Below, piece after piece: positions 33,826 to 45,850 of a stretch of DNA of 64,000 nucleotides. The number at the start of each line of letters is the position of its first letter. Position 1 is the first letter of the stretch. Under the pieces are notes generated by a model. The model was not told the DNA's origin. It made no database searches and saw only the letters and a program-made list of their open reading frames with translations. Source of the stretch: Papaver somniferum. Its lineage: Eukaryota; Streptophyta; Magnoliopsida; Ranunculales; Papaveraceae. A program made the position numbers and the translations under genes. The stretch lies in the NCBI RefSeq assembly GCF_003573695.1, contig NC_039362.1:6362088-6426087 (forward strand), read 5' to 3'.

Positions 33826-34437
33826 CAATTCACACATTATCTTTCTATGACTAGCTTCTTCTTCTTCATTGTTTCTATTCGTTGCTTAGTTACCCTGATG
33901 TTTTGCAGACTTTTTTTATTTTTATTTTACCTTCCTTGTATTCGCGGTGAAGTTAGGGTTTCTTCAATTAGCATCCCTCCTGTGGTTTCTGTCTTTGAAT
34001 AAAACTTTATTTTATGAAAGACCCAAGCCTTCCCTTGGAATGGGTTGGTGTTTCTGGTTGTGATTGGATGGTTAATGGCTTCTTAATGATTTGGGATTTG
34101 TTTGGTTTATTTTTCTGAGATTTGGAAAACTCATTCGGAAAGAAATATATTCCTTTTGAGTAAAAACGAAACCCTAAAGAAGAATACAAACGGTGCATTC
34201 ATCTTGGGAAATACAAATATCAAGCGGGAGGAGAAATGGCTGAAGAAAATACTAAAGGGATAGTGCTGGAAGAGGGTAGTACAACGTTTTAGGGATTGAA
34301 AAGCTTGAGCCATTATGAGTGAACTATCACACCTACCATCTTGTTTGTGTTGATGAGCTTGCAGTAACCTCCCAAAAGGACGTCTGCCACCAGATATGGC
34401 TCGTCTTCTTTTTCTTTGGGTGAATCGGTCCGAACAG
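33826..34437. other. Spacer between convergent reading frames of element G
   Basis: No ORF with coding character. The RT-to-integrase block would normally lie here; its absence marks a deletion. Confidence 0.5.
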
Positions 34438-35368
34438 CTATCTTACCATCATCTTCCCAACTTGAAACAAGTTCGCTTTGACCACCATATCTCCTATTTG
34501 AAACGAGTTCGGGTGTTGTGTAACCGTTTGAATCTTGGTCTCGTCAGTTTCTATGACAGCTTCCAAATTCTTTGCAAAGCGTTTGAATGGCCCAGCGCCC
34601 CACTCAAATCTCTTGACCGCGTCCGCCCCACTAATCGCGCTGAGTCCCCATGACAGAATATAGGAAGAAATGACTGGTTGTAGAGAAGATCGTTCGACCA
34701 AACTTACTTGCGTTTGGAATCTATGAGTTGGTGCTAACATGTCATATCTAGGTGTCCGGGTTCCATCAGTAACTCGTCGACGCGGCAGCAGGTAGGACGG
34801 TTTGTTGGAAACTCTTTCGGGCGTTGACATCGGTAGAGGGGATGTTCTCAATTTCTCCTCGTTATCGAGTACCACAAGTTCCCCAATATCATGTGTAACC
34901 CAGTTCTTTGACAATGTGGAATTTTCTATGTGTTATAGCGTCTCCCATCTTGATCTCGAGGTTAATGTAGTCGTGCGCGTTCAAGGCTTCCCCTCATGGG
35001 TTCTTAATCACGGATGGGGAATGGGTAACCTCTTGTTTCGTAAATCCTGCAGCTTTCAGAGTCTTTAAAGTAACAATGTTGAAGTCATAGGCCGTGTCGA
35101 TTAGTGTGTTGTCGAATTTAATACCTCTTAAATAGGACGTGGTCAGTAGTCCCCAGTCGTCCTTTTTGATTTCGCTTGATGAGAGAGCTTGGGCTCTTGG
35201 CGTGGCTTCCGCGGAGGGAAAAAGCCGTTTTCCCGACACGACACGATTGAAAGCCGTGAAGATATCTTGGCGCTGCACCTTGGAAAGGTAGAGAATTTCA
35301 CATACGTGTTGCATCATGGATCGAACAGTCTCGTGCACGGAGTCCCCAAAGACTCCACAATTCTTCAC
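34438..35368 (-). pseudogene. Element G protease region
   Basis: 35368-34994 contains KFDNTLIDTAYDFNIVTLKTLKAAG, a retropepsin-like active-site block in which the usual D-S/T-G reads D-T-A. 34914-34438 continues in another frame with the start of what should lead into RT, but no RT motif follows. Probably catalytically dead. Confidence 0.55.
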
Positions 35369-35699
35369 CGGAAGTGTGTATCGATGTACTCCCTCGTTTC
35401 CTAGTTGAAGTCCCCCCGCTTATATCTTTTCTTTGAAGATGTGCTTCAGTATGTTCCAATCACTGGTGGGTGGTGTACAGATCCGTGGTAGTGGCAGTAT
35501 TAGGGGATAGCCATCTCGGCCTCAGTCGGTGGCCGTCTTGGAGATGATAGTCTGATAAAGTAATCTTGAATCTATGCTTCTAATAGATCGATCACCTCCT
35601 CAATGAGAAACAAGAAATCCAGGGTATTTCCTTCAGCTTCGTGATGATCCATGAGAGCTTTAGTGGCGGCCTTCCGTGGAGGAGTTACTCTTCGTGCTA

Positions 35700-37022
35700 T
35701 TGCTTCACGTTTAGGATGTTGATCTGCAGCTGGGCCCTTCCTTTTTCCTCCTTCCCGCGAGTTTCACGTACATCTTCGGTTCTGGTTGGTCTAGCTCTTT
35801 CTAATAGTGCTGGTGCTGTTGTTGCTGATCGCCTGACAGCTTCATGGAGCATAGAGAATTTCTGGAAATGAAGATTCTCTAGCAAGGTGCGGTAATACCA
35901 TTGATGAATGAATTCACTAGTTGTTGCACGGTCACGTTTCGGTCATGACAGTCTAGTGCTTGAACCCTGAATCTATTAACAAAATCATTTGGATATTCGT
36001 TGTACCGTTGGTACATCCTTCCTAGGTCCGAGAAGGTAACTTGTTCATACACAAAGAAGTACTTCTTGTAAAATGCGATAACAATGCCACCCCAGTTGGG
36101 GATGCTGTTTGGCGCGATATTGTTCTACCATGTGTACGCTCTTCCGGTAAGCGATTTTGAAAACTCCCTCAGACGAAGAACGTGATTGTATTCATGTTCG
36201 CCTAGGGACTCCAAGAAGCGAGAGACATGCTCACGTGCATTGAAGGTGCCATCGTACAAGGTGAATTTAGGAGAGGAGTATCCTCTTGGAAGATGAATTA
36301 TTTGTATTTCATGTGGGTAAGGAGGTTGATGTTGATGCATGTTTATTTCATCATTCTTGATTCGATTCCGAGGTAGTTTTTCCATATCCCCTCGTGTGAT
36401 AAAATTGGTCGAATGACTTCTTTCTAATGGGGTTATGGCATGAATCTCCTCGTCCGCGGAGACGCGTTCCGCCGAGGTGCTAGCGTCGGGGGTGCTGGAG
36501 GCGTTTCTAATCGGCTTTGGAGGGTGTGACTCACGTGGAAACCGTTCTGTCAGGGATTTGAGAAAAACGAATACTTCTTTCTGTGTCGAAACCATATCCG
36601 TCTGGGCTGTAGCGAGAACATCCTGCCATTCAATCAAATCAGCGATAGATACAGGGTCGGCTTCCTCTGGTTCCTCCGGTTTCTCGTCCTGTTGGTGGGG
36701 TAGTTGGAGTCTTAGTGGCGGTTGGAGGCGTCATGCTTGACGAAGCGTTATGAGCGGTAGCGGCATCTCTGGCCCTGGTGACTGGTGGCATAACGCCTGA
36801 AGGAGCGTTTTCAGTACTGCCAGGATTAGCAAGTTGCGCAGGGACATTAGAGGCGGCAACAGCTCTGGCCCTGATGATCGGAGGTGTTAAACCTGAAGGA
36901 GTGATTTCGGTGTTACTGGGGTCAGTAGGTGGCGTAGTGATGCTGTTGGAAGTAGCGTTAACACCAGGCACAAATTCTGCGTTGATGTTCTTGGCAGCTG
37001 ATCCAGATCTGAGTTCCACCAT
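35700..37022 (-). pseudogene. Element G gag
   Basis: 37022 begins MVELRSGSAAK with a Pro/Thr/Ala-rich N-terminus (frame ends 36639). 36637-36125 carries the start of the gag domain (SPKFTLYDGTFNAREHVSRFLE; REFSKSLTGRAYTW) and hits TAG. The same frame then continues (NNIAPNSIPNWGG, FVNRFRVQALDC, INGITAP) to about 35880. Frameshift plus nonsense make it a pseudogene. Start lies about 85 bases after the LTR, normal for gag. Confidence 0.7.
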
Positions 37023-37108
37023 GTTGGAGTTGGAAGTGAAAGGTGATATCGGAAATTTGGAAATCGATATTGCAACCGAGAGAATGATCTCCCACTGTGG
37101 TTTCCGGT

Positions 37109-39370
37109 TGTTTGTGGGTGAAAACAGTTTCTGATGATTTAGCTAATTTTGGGTGTGTGGGTGAGAAACGAGTCTAAACCCTAAACAATGTACTGCAAGG
37201 GAGTACTTTAGATTCGAGAGATCAATATGTACAAATACGGCCTAAACCAAGAAATGGCCATTCCAAACTTGCTTCGGTCACAAAGAGGAGGAAAAGGGTT
37301 GGTTTTGGGGAGGGAAGCGAAGAGAATGTTGAGACCAGAATTATTGATTCTGGAAGAGTAGTTGTTTTGGGACTTGTATCAGAAAGTAGGAAGATAACAA
37401 ATGGGAAAGCTAGAAACTATTTTCTGAAGTGTTGTATGCTCCTCACCAGAACTTGTCGTTCGGTGGAAATAGGTAATGTCTATTTATACAAGTCGAAGTG
37501 AAACGTACTCTGGTCTCATTAAGAAATGGAAAACGGGTGAGTAAATGGGAGGAGGTGGTAACCGGTAATGCCTGTAATTGATGTTTCATAAAGAAAGCAT
37601 TTCACCATTACTCTCTGTATTTACTAACCGCCTCATCCTTATGAAACTTTCTTATAACGGGCTTAGTGTACGCCGCACACTGTAAACCGCTAAACCAATA
37701 CCCAATGAGCATCCCCCAGTTTGTGACATGCATTTATGTCTCGAGTGTTTTCGTGGAAAAAGTGTATCACGTTGTTGTTGTCAGGAAAGTTGAGCTTGGG
37801 AGACTTGCCGGCTCGGCGGTGACCTTCGACGGTCAAGATTTTGCATCCGAAGAGGAAATCTAGCCTTTGATTATTTCAACCCTTCGTATGGCAGAAAGTG
37901 TAGCCTTTAATACGGCCTAGTTTAGGCGCGGCCAAAAGTTGGGGTTTTGTTATTGTTTAGGCGCGACCAAACTAGAACCAAAGGTTTCCATGCGTTAGCT
38001 GGTAACTTTGGACGGTTAAGATCTGCACCTTTGATGAAAATTTTGTCGTTGATTGTTCCAGGCCTTCGTTTTTGTAGCCGCATGGGGAAGGCCGGCATGG
38101 TATCGCGTGGTAAGGTGGTTGGCATGCCATTGGAACATGTGGCATGGCATGCCTTGGCGCGGTTTGGCGTGGTCAAAAATAGGGTTTTGAGCCAAAGGTT
38201 ACCATGCGTTTTTTGGCGACCTTGGACGGCTAGGATTTGCATATAGGATGAAAGGGTGGTTGTTGATCGTCACACGCCTTCGTTTTGGTAGGCGCATGGG
38301 GAATGCAGGCATGGTATAGCGCAACAAGGTGGTTGGCATGCCATTGGCACATGAGGCATGGCATGCCTTAGCGCGGTTTGGCGTGCCATGCGTTGTTCGT
38401 CGATCTTGGATGGCTAATGTTTGCATCTTGGATGGAAGGGTGGCCGTTGATCGTCGCACGGCTTCGTTTTGGTAGCCGTATGGGGAAGGTCGGCCATGGT
38501 ATGGCGCGGCAAGGTGGTTGGCATGCCATTGGCACATGTGGCATGGCATGCTTTGGCGCGGTTTGGAAAAGACAAACTAGGGTTTTGGGCCAAAGGTTAC
38601 CATGCATTGTTTAACGACCTTGGACGGCTAGGATTTGCATCTGGGATAGAAGTGTGGCCATTGATCATCGCACGCCTTCGTTTTTGGTAGCCACATAGGG
38701 AAGGTCGGTCATGGTATGACACGACAAGGTGGTTGGAATGCCATTGGAACATGTGGCATGGCATGCCTTGGCGCGGTTTGGCGTGGCCAAAACTAGGGTT
38801 TTGGGCCAAAGGTTTCCATGCGTTGTTTGGCGACCTTGGACGGCAAGGATTTGCATCTGGGATGGAAGGGTGGTCGTTGATCGTCGCACACCTTCGTTTG
38901 TGGTAGCCGCATAGGGAAGGCCGGTCATGGTATGGAGCGAAAAGTTGGTTGGCATGCCATTGGCATATGTGGCATGGCATGCCTTGGCGCGGTTTGGCCT
39001 GGCCAAAACTAGGGTTTTGGGCCAAAGGTTACCATGCGTTGTTTGGCGACCTTGGACGACTAGGATTGGTGGGGCCAAGGCAACATCGTTTAACTTGGCA
39101 TGATGGGGCCTAGGGTTTGGCATGCAATTGACGCATGGTACGGCTAGCATGGTTGGGGCCAAGGCAAGGCGTTGTTGGATTGTCATGGTGAGGCCAAGGG
39201 TTTGGCATGTCATTGGCGCATGGTGCGGCTAGCATGGTTGTCATGCCTTGGCGCGGTAGACGTGGCTGGCGTGGTATGCCATTGGCACATGGGGTGGCAG
39301 GCATGGTTGGCATGCCTTGGCGCGAAGATATGGTTGGCATGGTTTTCCATTGGCACAGTGGTGCGGCTGG
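37109..39370 (-). repeat. 5' LTR of element G, inner part
   Basis: Aligns with 29605-about 31700 of the 3' LTR, including the TATA box and five long repeat units (starts near 38080, 38288, 38470, 38690, 38906). Interrupted at 39370 by element H within the short-repeat array. Confidence 0.8.
39366..39370. other. Left target-site duplication of element H
   Basis: GCTGG before H; GATGG follows at 43888-43892, one mismatch. Confidence 0.5.
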
Positions 39371-40688
39371 TGTAACATGGCACAACAGTGAAGCACAATA
39401 GTGGCGCATCACTGAGCTTGTAACCTAGCAGATGGAACTGCACAATCCGACGATGTAGCATCAAGATGGCTGAGACAAGCAATGTTACTTAGCACATGCA
39501 ACAATTATGAGATATTGTTGCATATCCTTATTCAGAGTTGGCCCATCTCAAAGAAGGAATAAAGGATGAGATGCAAAGTCATGGACCTAAGCTTTGGCCA
39601 AGGCTTGGACTATGCATGCACATCAAAGACGAGGCGAAACGCGCCATTGATGATTATTACTCGCCCAATGAGATGCAAGTGATGCATATGAAGCATGAAG
39701 CTGAACTAAGCAAGTCAAGACTCAAGCGGCATGGTATTTGGATGGTGGCATCCAAATTAACCAAGTATGCAGATAGAATGGATGTTGCACATCCATTTCC
39801 AAATACTTGGAAGATATGCAAGTGGCATGTTGCGTTACCATTGACAAACACTTTGCAGAGGCCAAAGTGAGTGAAGCGTAATCATTGTTGAAGACTTGGC
39901 AGAAGTGCAAGCTGAGTTGCACGAGCATACCAAACATTGGCATGGCCGAAGTTGCTAGTTGTGATGTTGCGAGACTTGGGTTCAAGTGCCAGATACGAGT
40001 GTGTGTGCATCACACGCATGCCAAACTGGAGGAGAAATTTAGAGACGGTTTCTAAGGAGTTGTGCAACTGAGTTTGGTGTATCCTAACCGTCCAAGACAA
40101 GTGTGGCGCGTTTTTGAGTGCCAACACTAAAGGTAGAAGTTAAAAAGTGAGATGTGGCGGTTAGGGAACTTCCCAAGGACAGATGGATGTTCCTGGGCGT
40201 GCAACAGAGTTGCATACGGATTGGCCCTGGTTCTTGGAATTATAAATAGCCAGATAACCCTTGTAGGAAAGTTGTTCAATAGTTCAAGTGTTGAGGAACC
40301 ATTTTGCAGTAGAGAGTGAGTTTGCTGTAGGCTTAGAGAATAAGCTTGTAAGTCCATTGGTTGGATGATTTTGTACATTCGCCTTAAGCTAATAAAATTG
40401 AGTTTGTTGGCTTATACATTTGGCTTTGGTTTACTGTTGATTTGATATTTCTCCCCTAATATCTGTGAAGCATAAAAATGGAAAGAACCCCTTTGTAGTA
40501 TGGGATACATTGTTTGGTAGAGAAAATCTAAGTAAGTATTCCGTTGCACACTCAAGGTGAGTTGGTTGTTTGCATTGGTGTAAACTTATAAGGATGAAAC
40601 ACGAGTGGGTGATAAGAGATCACTGAACCACTTTATTTCCGGTTTATACCTTCGCGAAAAATTGCTTGGAGCATTTGAAGGTGTGACA
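39371..40688 (+). repeat. 5' LTR of element H
   Basis: Starts TGTAACATGG and ends GGTGTGACA. Its last 620 bases (from GCAACTGAGTTTGGTGTATCC, about 40061) recur at 43269-43887. TATA-like ATTATAAATAGCC is at 40219-40231. Confidence 0.75.
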
Positions 40689-40692
40689 ATTC

Positions 40693-40704
40693 TGGTATCA
40701 TAGC
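40693..40704 (+). other. Primer-binding site of element H (tRNA-iMet type)
   Basis: TGGTATCATAGC four bases after the LTR; the standard initiator-Met site is TGGTATCAGAGC. Confidence 0.75.
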
Positions 40705-40786
40705 AATGGTTGCTCTGTTTTGGCTTTGTTTTGGAAGATTTTATATTTTTTGCTCGAGTTTTAGTTGATTAAATTGTTAGATCGTA

Positions 40787-41860
40787 ATGGCCGGTAAGAA
40801 GAGTTCGATGGATGCCTTAACTGATAGGGTAGCGGATTTGGAAGACAGGATTGATGAAGAGGTGCGCCATCCTAATGATGCTAATTATGATGCTACGATG
40901 ATGGCTCGCGTCCAAGTGTTGGACAATCATGTTGCTGACATGATTGTTACAAGCCAGAACTCAACTAAGAAGCATGCTGATTTGGAAGGCCAAATCAATG
41001 CTGTTAAGACCGTTCACATTAGCCTTGAAAGAACTAACTGATGAGTTGAGTGTCTTGAGGCGAATGGTGGGTGTAATTGGTTTAGATCAAGCTACTGCGG
41101 GTGGTAATGGCGGTGACTTTACAAAGATTAAAGTCCCAGAACCTAAGGCGTTTTCTGGCGCAAGAGATGCGAAGACATTGGAGAATTTCATGTGGGACAT
41201 GGACCAATACTTCAAGGCCGCCAGAACCCCGTAAGAATAAAAGGTTACTCTCGTTAGCATGTACCTGGAAGGTGATGCAAAATTGTGGTGGAAAACTAGA
41301 ACCGATGATGACCTTACTGCTGGTTGTCCAGGCATCGTGACATGGGATGTCATGAAAGAATAATTGAAGAGTCAATTCATACCAAGCAATGATGCTTGGC
41401 TATCCAGAGAAAGCTTGCGTAAGCTGAGGCATACCGGTACACCACGGGAATACGTGAAAGAGTTTTCGTCTCTGATGCTAGACATTCGTAAAATGTCTGA
41501 GGAATACAAGTTGTTCAATTTTACATATGATTTGCAGTCGTGGGCTCATGCTGAAGTGAGAAGGAAGGGTGCCAAAGACCTACCTTCAGCCATTGCAATA
41601 GTGGACAGCCTTGCTGATTTTAGGTCGGTTAATACCTCAACTGATGTTAATCGAAAGGGTCAAGGACAAGAAAAACCAGAAGTGTAAGGACAATGATAAG
41701 AAGAGTTCTGAAGCCAAGGAGAAAAGCTATCAAAGGGATGATATTTTAGCTGCGAAGAACAAGGCTGGTGGTTGTTTCTTATGCAAGGGTCCTCACCTTG
41801 CGCATGATTGTCCAAAGAAAGAAAAAAATTCCGCAATCGTCACTGAGTCTAGTGGTGACA
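40787..41860 (+). pseudogene. Element H gag with zinc knuckle
   Basis: ATG at 40787 (MAGKKSSMDALTDRVADLED) starts a coiled-coil N-terminus. After a shift near 41040 the gag core follows (FTKIKVPEPKAFSGARDAKTLENF; then, after a TAA at 41233, MYLEGDAKLWW; then PREYVKEFSSLMLDI). A further shift near 41685 leads to the knuckle CFLCKGPHLAHDC (C-x2-C-x3-H-x4-C). At least two frameshifts and two nonsense codons. Confidence 0.75.
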
Positions 41861-42459
41861 AAGAAGAAGCTGATCAAGTGGAACATGTTAATCATATTCA
41901 ACTGTGCAACATAGTAGCACAAACGGCAGAAGCACAACATGGGCTGAGTTGCGCTGTCCTGGTTTATGTGAAAGTTGGCATACATAATCATCGTCTCTGG
42001 GGCATGGCAGATACATGTGCGTCGCATACTGTTATGAGCTTGTCAATGGCAGAGTACTTGGGTTTGTAAGTATATCAATATGGTCACTGCATGAAGACAG
42101 TGAATGATATAGCTAAGCCAATCAAGGGGATGGCTGTGGAAAATGTTGAAATGGGAGAATGGCGTGGCCAAATCAGTATAATGTTGATGCATCTCAATGA
42201 ATTTGAGATGATCCTTGGTAACAACTTTTTCATAGAAGCAGAGGCAACAGTGATGCCTCACCTTGGAGGGATTTTCATTAAAAGTCCAAATGCACCTTTT
42301 TTCGTGAAAGGTGTAAGGAAAATTAGTCCAGTTGATATGAAGTCTGACAAAGGAAAGGAAAGTGAGTTGGCTCTTGTACACTCGTTCGAAGAAAGCTTGG
42401 CTGAGATTCATATGGAATTTGGATATCTTATGGATGTTAGTATCCCTTATTTACCGTGA
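41861..42459 (+). pseudogene. Element H protease
   Basis: The frame from the zinc knuckle continues to a TAA/TAG at 42067. It contains LVYVKVGIHNHRLWGMADTCASHTVMS, a retropepsin block where the expected D-T/S-G-A reads D-T-C-A. 42091-42459 adds the second half (MILGNNFFIEAEATVMPHLGG). No RT follows. Confidence 0.6.
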
Positions 42460-43268
42460 TTGGTGCAGATATGAAGTAGGGACATTGCATTACATTGTTG
42501 TTTGCAAGTGTCTAAACCTGCAAGGTTGCTGAAGTGTGGAGACTTTAGCATTATTTATGTGTTGTTTCTGTTTGAAGTTTAAGTTGGGTGTTGCTGATCT
42601 TATGGTCTTTGAAGATAACACGCTTTAGTTGGTGTATTTGCTTTGGTAATGTATTTTCTTTCAGTAAGGACGAGTGTTGGCCAATGGTGTAAATGGGAAG
42701 GGTCCATATGTTTCTTGTGTAAGGATAGTGTAATGAATGAAGAATATGTTTAAGCAAAAACCTTGTCTCTTTTTTCTTAATGTAAATCTAGTTCATTCGG
42801 GAAGCACTACAAGTATACTTAGCCAAAGCATACAACAAGAAACGCTGAAAGCAAAACCAAGCAAGAAGTAAAAGTTGGTGGCATAAGCGAGTTTGCTGTT
42901 GGGAGAGTTACATAGAAGTGCGACTGTATTTGGCAATGATAGAATGAAGTAACACGACAAGAATGAAGATGTAAGTCCATCAAGCATATGAGTTAAGAGT
43001 AACTCATAGTTAGGAAGAGCATGATGCTGTTTTTCCGCTACATTAAAGCGTAGTAGTTTGAGAGAACAAGTGAGGCATTGTTAGTCTCAAAGGAGCGTGA
43101 AGAGGAACCTGGTATCTAGAGAGACGGTGTGATGTCACGGGTATCCTAAGTCATGGCTAAGTGATTGAGGAATACTTAACTTATAGTAAGACATGTTGAA
43201 TTGCAAAGGTGCAATATCAGTCGGAATTTAAGTCAAATAAGCTAAGTTATGCATATCATAGTCGGAAT
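42460..43268 (+). other. 3' internal part of element H
   Basis: No ORF with coding character. Sits where pol and the first half of the 3' LTR should be; the join GTCGGAATTT to GCAACTGAG at 43268 marks a deletion. Confidence 0.5.
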
Positions 43269-43887
43269 TTGCAACTGAGTTTGGTGTATCCTAACCGTCC
43301 AAGACAAGTGTGGCGCGTTTTTGAGTGCCAACACTAAAGGTAGCAGTTAAAAAGTGATCTGTGGCGGTTCGAGAACTTCCCATGGATAGATGGATGTTCA
43401 TGGGGCGTGCAACAGAGTTGCATACGGATTGGTCCTGGTTCTTGGAGTTATAAATAGCCAGAGAACCCTTGTAGCAAAGTTGTTCAATAGTTCAAGTGTT
43501 AAGGAACCATTTTGCAGTAGAGAGTGAGTTTGTTGTAGGCTTAGAGAATAAGCTTGTAAGTCCATTGGTTGGACGATTTTGTATCTTACCCTTAAGCTAA
43601 TAAAAGTGAGTTTGTTGGCTTATACGTTTTGCTTTGGTTTATAGTTGATTTGATATTGATACCCTAATCTATGTGAAGCATAAACATGGCAAGAACCCCT
43701 TTGTAGTATGGGCTACATTGTTTGGTAGAGAAAATATAAGTAAGTATTTCGTTGCACACTCAAGGTAAGTTGGATGTTTGCAACTTATAAGGCTGAAATA
43801 CGAGTGGGTGATAAGAGATCACTGAACCATTGTATTGTCGGGTTATACCTTCGCGAAAAATTGCTTGGTGCATTTGAAGGTGTGATA
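43269..43887 (+). repeat. 3' LTR of element H, 5'-truncated
   Basis: Matches the last 620 bases of the 5' LTR, ending GGTGTGATA; the first 700 bases are missing. Confidence 0.75.
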
Positions 43888-44455
43888 GATGGCATGGTTG
43901 GCATGCCTTGGCCCGGAGATGTGGCTGACATGGTTTGTCATTGGCACAATGGTGCGGCTGGCATGGTTGGCATGCCTTGGCACGGAGATGTTGTTGGCAT
44001 GGTTGGCATGCCTTAGCGCAGAGATGTGGATGGCATGGTTTTTCATTGGCACAGTGGTGCGGCTGGCATGGTTGGCATGCCTTGACGCGGAGATGTGCCT
44101 GGCATGGTTTTCCATTGACACAATGGTGCGACTGACATGGTTTGCCATTGGCACAATGGTGCGGCTGGCATGCCTTAGCGCGGAGATGTGGGCATGGTTT
44201 GCCATTGGCACAGTGGTGCGGCTGGCATGGTTGGCATGCCTTGGCGCGGTAGCATGGGAATTGGGGCTTGACATAGATGATGTCGATCAATGTTAAGGGT
44301 TCTTCCGTGGGACATGACACATAAAAAAAAGGTACCCTGGTAATTCTTACGTAGGCATGCTGATCGATAAAATAAATATGCTAATGATCATAGTGACGTC
44401 ATGTCAGATGCGCGGTTTTACGATTTTAACCCTAAGCTCAAAACCACCATCACCA
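43888..44455 (-). repeat. 5' LTR of element G, outer part
   Basis: Continues the short-repeat array after H and then matches 32262-32458 of the 3' LTR. Minus-strand start is TGGTGATGGTGG at 44455, followed outward by CCTAG. Confidence 0.8.
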
Positions 44456-44460
44456 CCTAG

Positions 44461-45750
44461 ATACAACACAAATCAGTATCAAAGACCGCCAATCTTTGGG
44501 GATCGACTAAAAATTATTATTTCAGGGCAACGTAAAAATAATATTATCAGAATGTATTATTTTAATCAATTACAGAAAAATACCAAAATTTTTCGTAGCA
44601 GTTCTTATGGGTCAAAATAAATTTTATCGTAGTTTATAGTATTTATTTAAATCATTCCGACCAAAAATTATTTCGTCTCATGCCGTGCTGTTAAGGCACG
44701 GGTTATTTTTAGTAACCATACAAATCAGTTGAAACTAGAATAGCCTCAAATTGATCACGCCATAATAGAAAAATTTGTTGAATCTAATTTGGACGAAAAA
44801 AATTTGGCTATGTTAGAGAAAGGTAAAGAAAAATTCAGTGAGTTACCATCTTGAGCAGCAGAAGTATTAGTCATATTTCATCTTCTTTGATATAATATTA
44901 CTGACATAAATAGATTGTATCAAAATTTGTTGCTGACTAATCAAGAAATCTGATTTTTTATCTTGAAAGATTTTGACCTAACACAGGTACATTTTGAACT
45001 GAAATTGATGAGAATCGAAAAATCTGTTGTAAAAAGGTGTTGATAATTATAAATTATGCGGTAAAAATTGGTTGAAAAGATTATTTGCAGAAAAAAATAA
45101 GCCCGAATCGTTCCGAGTGATACCATGACAAAAAAGTAATTGCTATTGATAAATGAAACTTAATTTTCTTACAAGAAAATGATATGCCTAAAATAGATTA
45201 TTAGCTATAATGTTTAATACAAACACATAGAGTACTGTTCACACACACACAATACATGACCAAGATCAAGTCAACATTAATTGACTTGACATACACTCTT
45301 TACCCGAACTCGCTGTTAAAAAGATCTCCGATAGGCAAGATAAACAGATTTGTCCGAGTATTACCAAGTCGGCCACCAGCTCCCCGAAGGACTTTCTTCC
45401 TTTTCTCTTCTAATCTGATCGGTTCATAAATCTGATGAAAATGAATGGCGATTTGATCAATTAGGTATACAATGGAGAGACCTAGGTTCGACGATCATTC
45501 AGTAGCAATTAAGATTATATTTAAGGATTTCTGGTAACTTGAAGACCAACCAGAGTCTGTATAATTACCTCAAACTGTTACTACTACTGCATCTACAACT
45601 ACAATGTTACTGATGGGTTTTGTTTTTCCTTGAAGAAATGATTCTTCGTCAGAATTTGGCCCGTTTCAGTTCAAGATTCTCCAATTGTGATCGGAACATA
45701 CAAACCTTTAAGTACAATTACAGTAACAATGAAAATTTAACGAAGAACTA
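44461..45750. other. Intergenic, no gene seen
   Basis: AT-rich, frames broken on both strands. Probably host sequence into which G inserted. Confidence 0.5.
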
Positions 45751-45757
45751 AGGGATA

Positions 45758-45763
45758 TTTATT
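45758..45763 (-). terminator. Polyadenylation signal of the membrane-protein gene
   Basis: AATAAA on the minus strand about 90 bases after the stop codon at 45851. Confidence 0.5.
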
Positions 45764-45850
45764 GATGAAAAATGTATAAAAAATTAACGACGAATTAATG
45801 CTGCATTTACTTGGACCAATCTATATAGATGAACTGACCACATAATTAGA

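Larger units (their letters stand above)
39371..43887 (+). mobile_element. Ty3-type element H with gag and protease only, nested in the LTR of G
   Basis: 4517 bp: 5' LTR 39371-40688, tRNA-Met-type primer site, gag with zinc knuckle, protease, about 0.8 kb without gene, and a shortened 3' LTR (43269-43887). The reading frame ends after the protease; no RT, RNase H or integrase block is present. Confidence 0.8.
29605..44455 (-). mobile_element. LTR retrotransposon G (gag-protease plus antisense ORF), carrying element H
   Basis: Minus strand: 5' LTR 44455-37109 (split by H), primer site, gag, protease, then an opposite-strand ORF remnant, purine tract and 3' LTR 32458-29605. Without H it is about 10.3 kb. 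RT, RNase H and integrase are absent from the 4.65-kb interior. The 5-bp duplication CCTAG flanks both ends. The antisense ORF suggests Tat ancestry. Confidence 0.8.

Noticed and set aside
39538..39870. 110-codon ORF in the 5' LTR of element H
   Set aside because: Within an LTR, with no matching frame to compare because the 3' LTR lacks this part, and no known domain.
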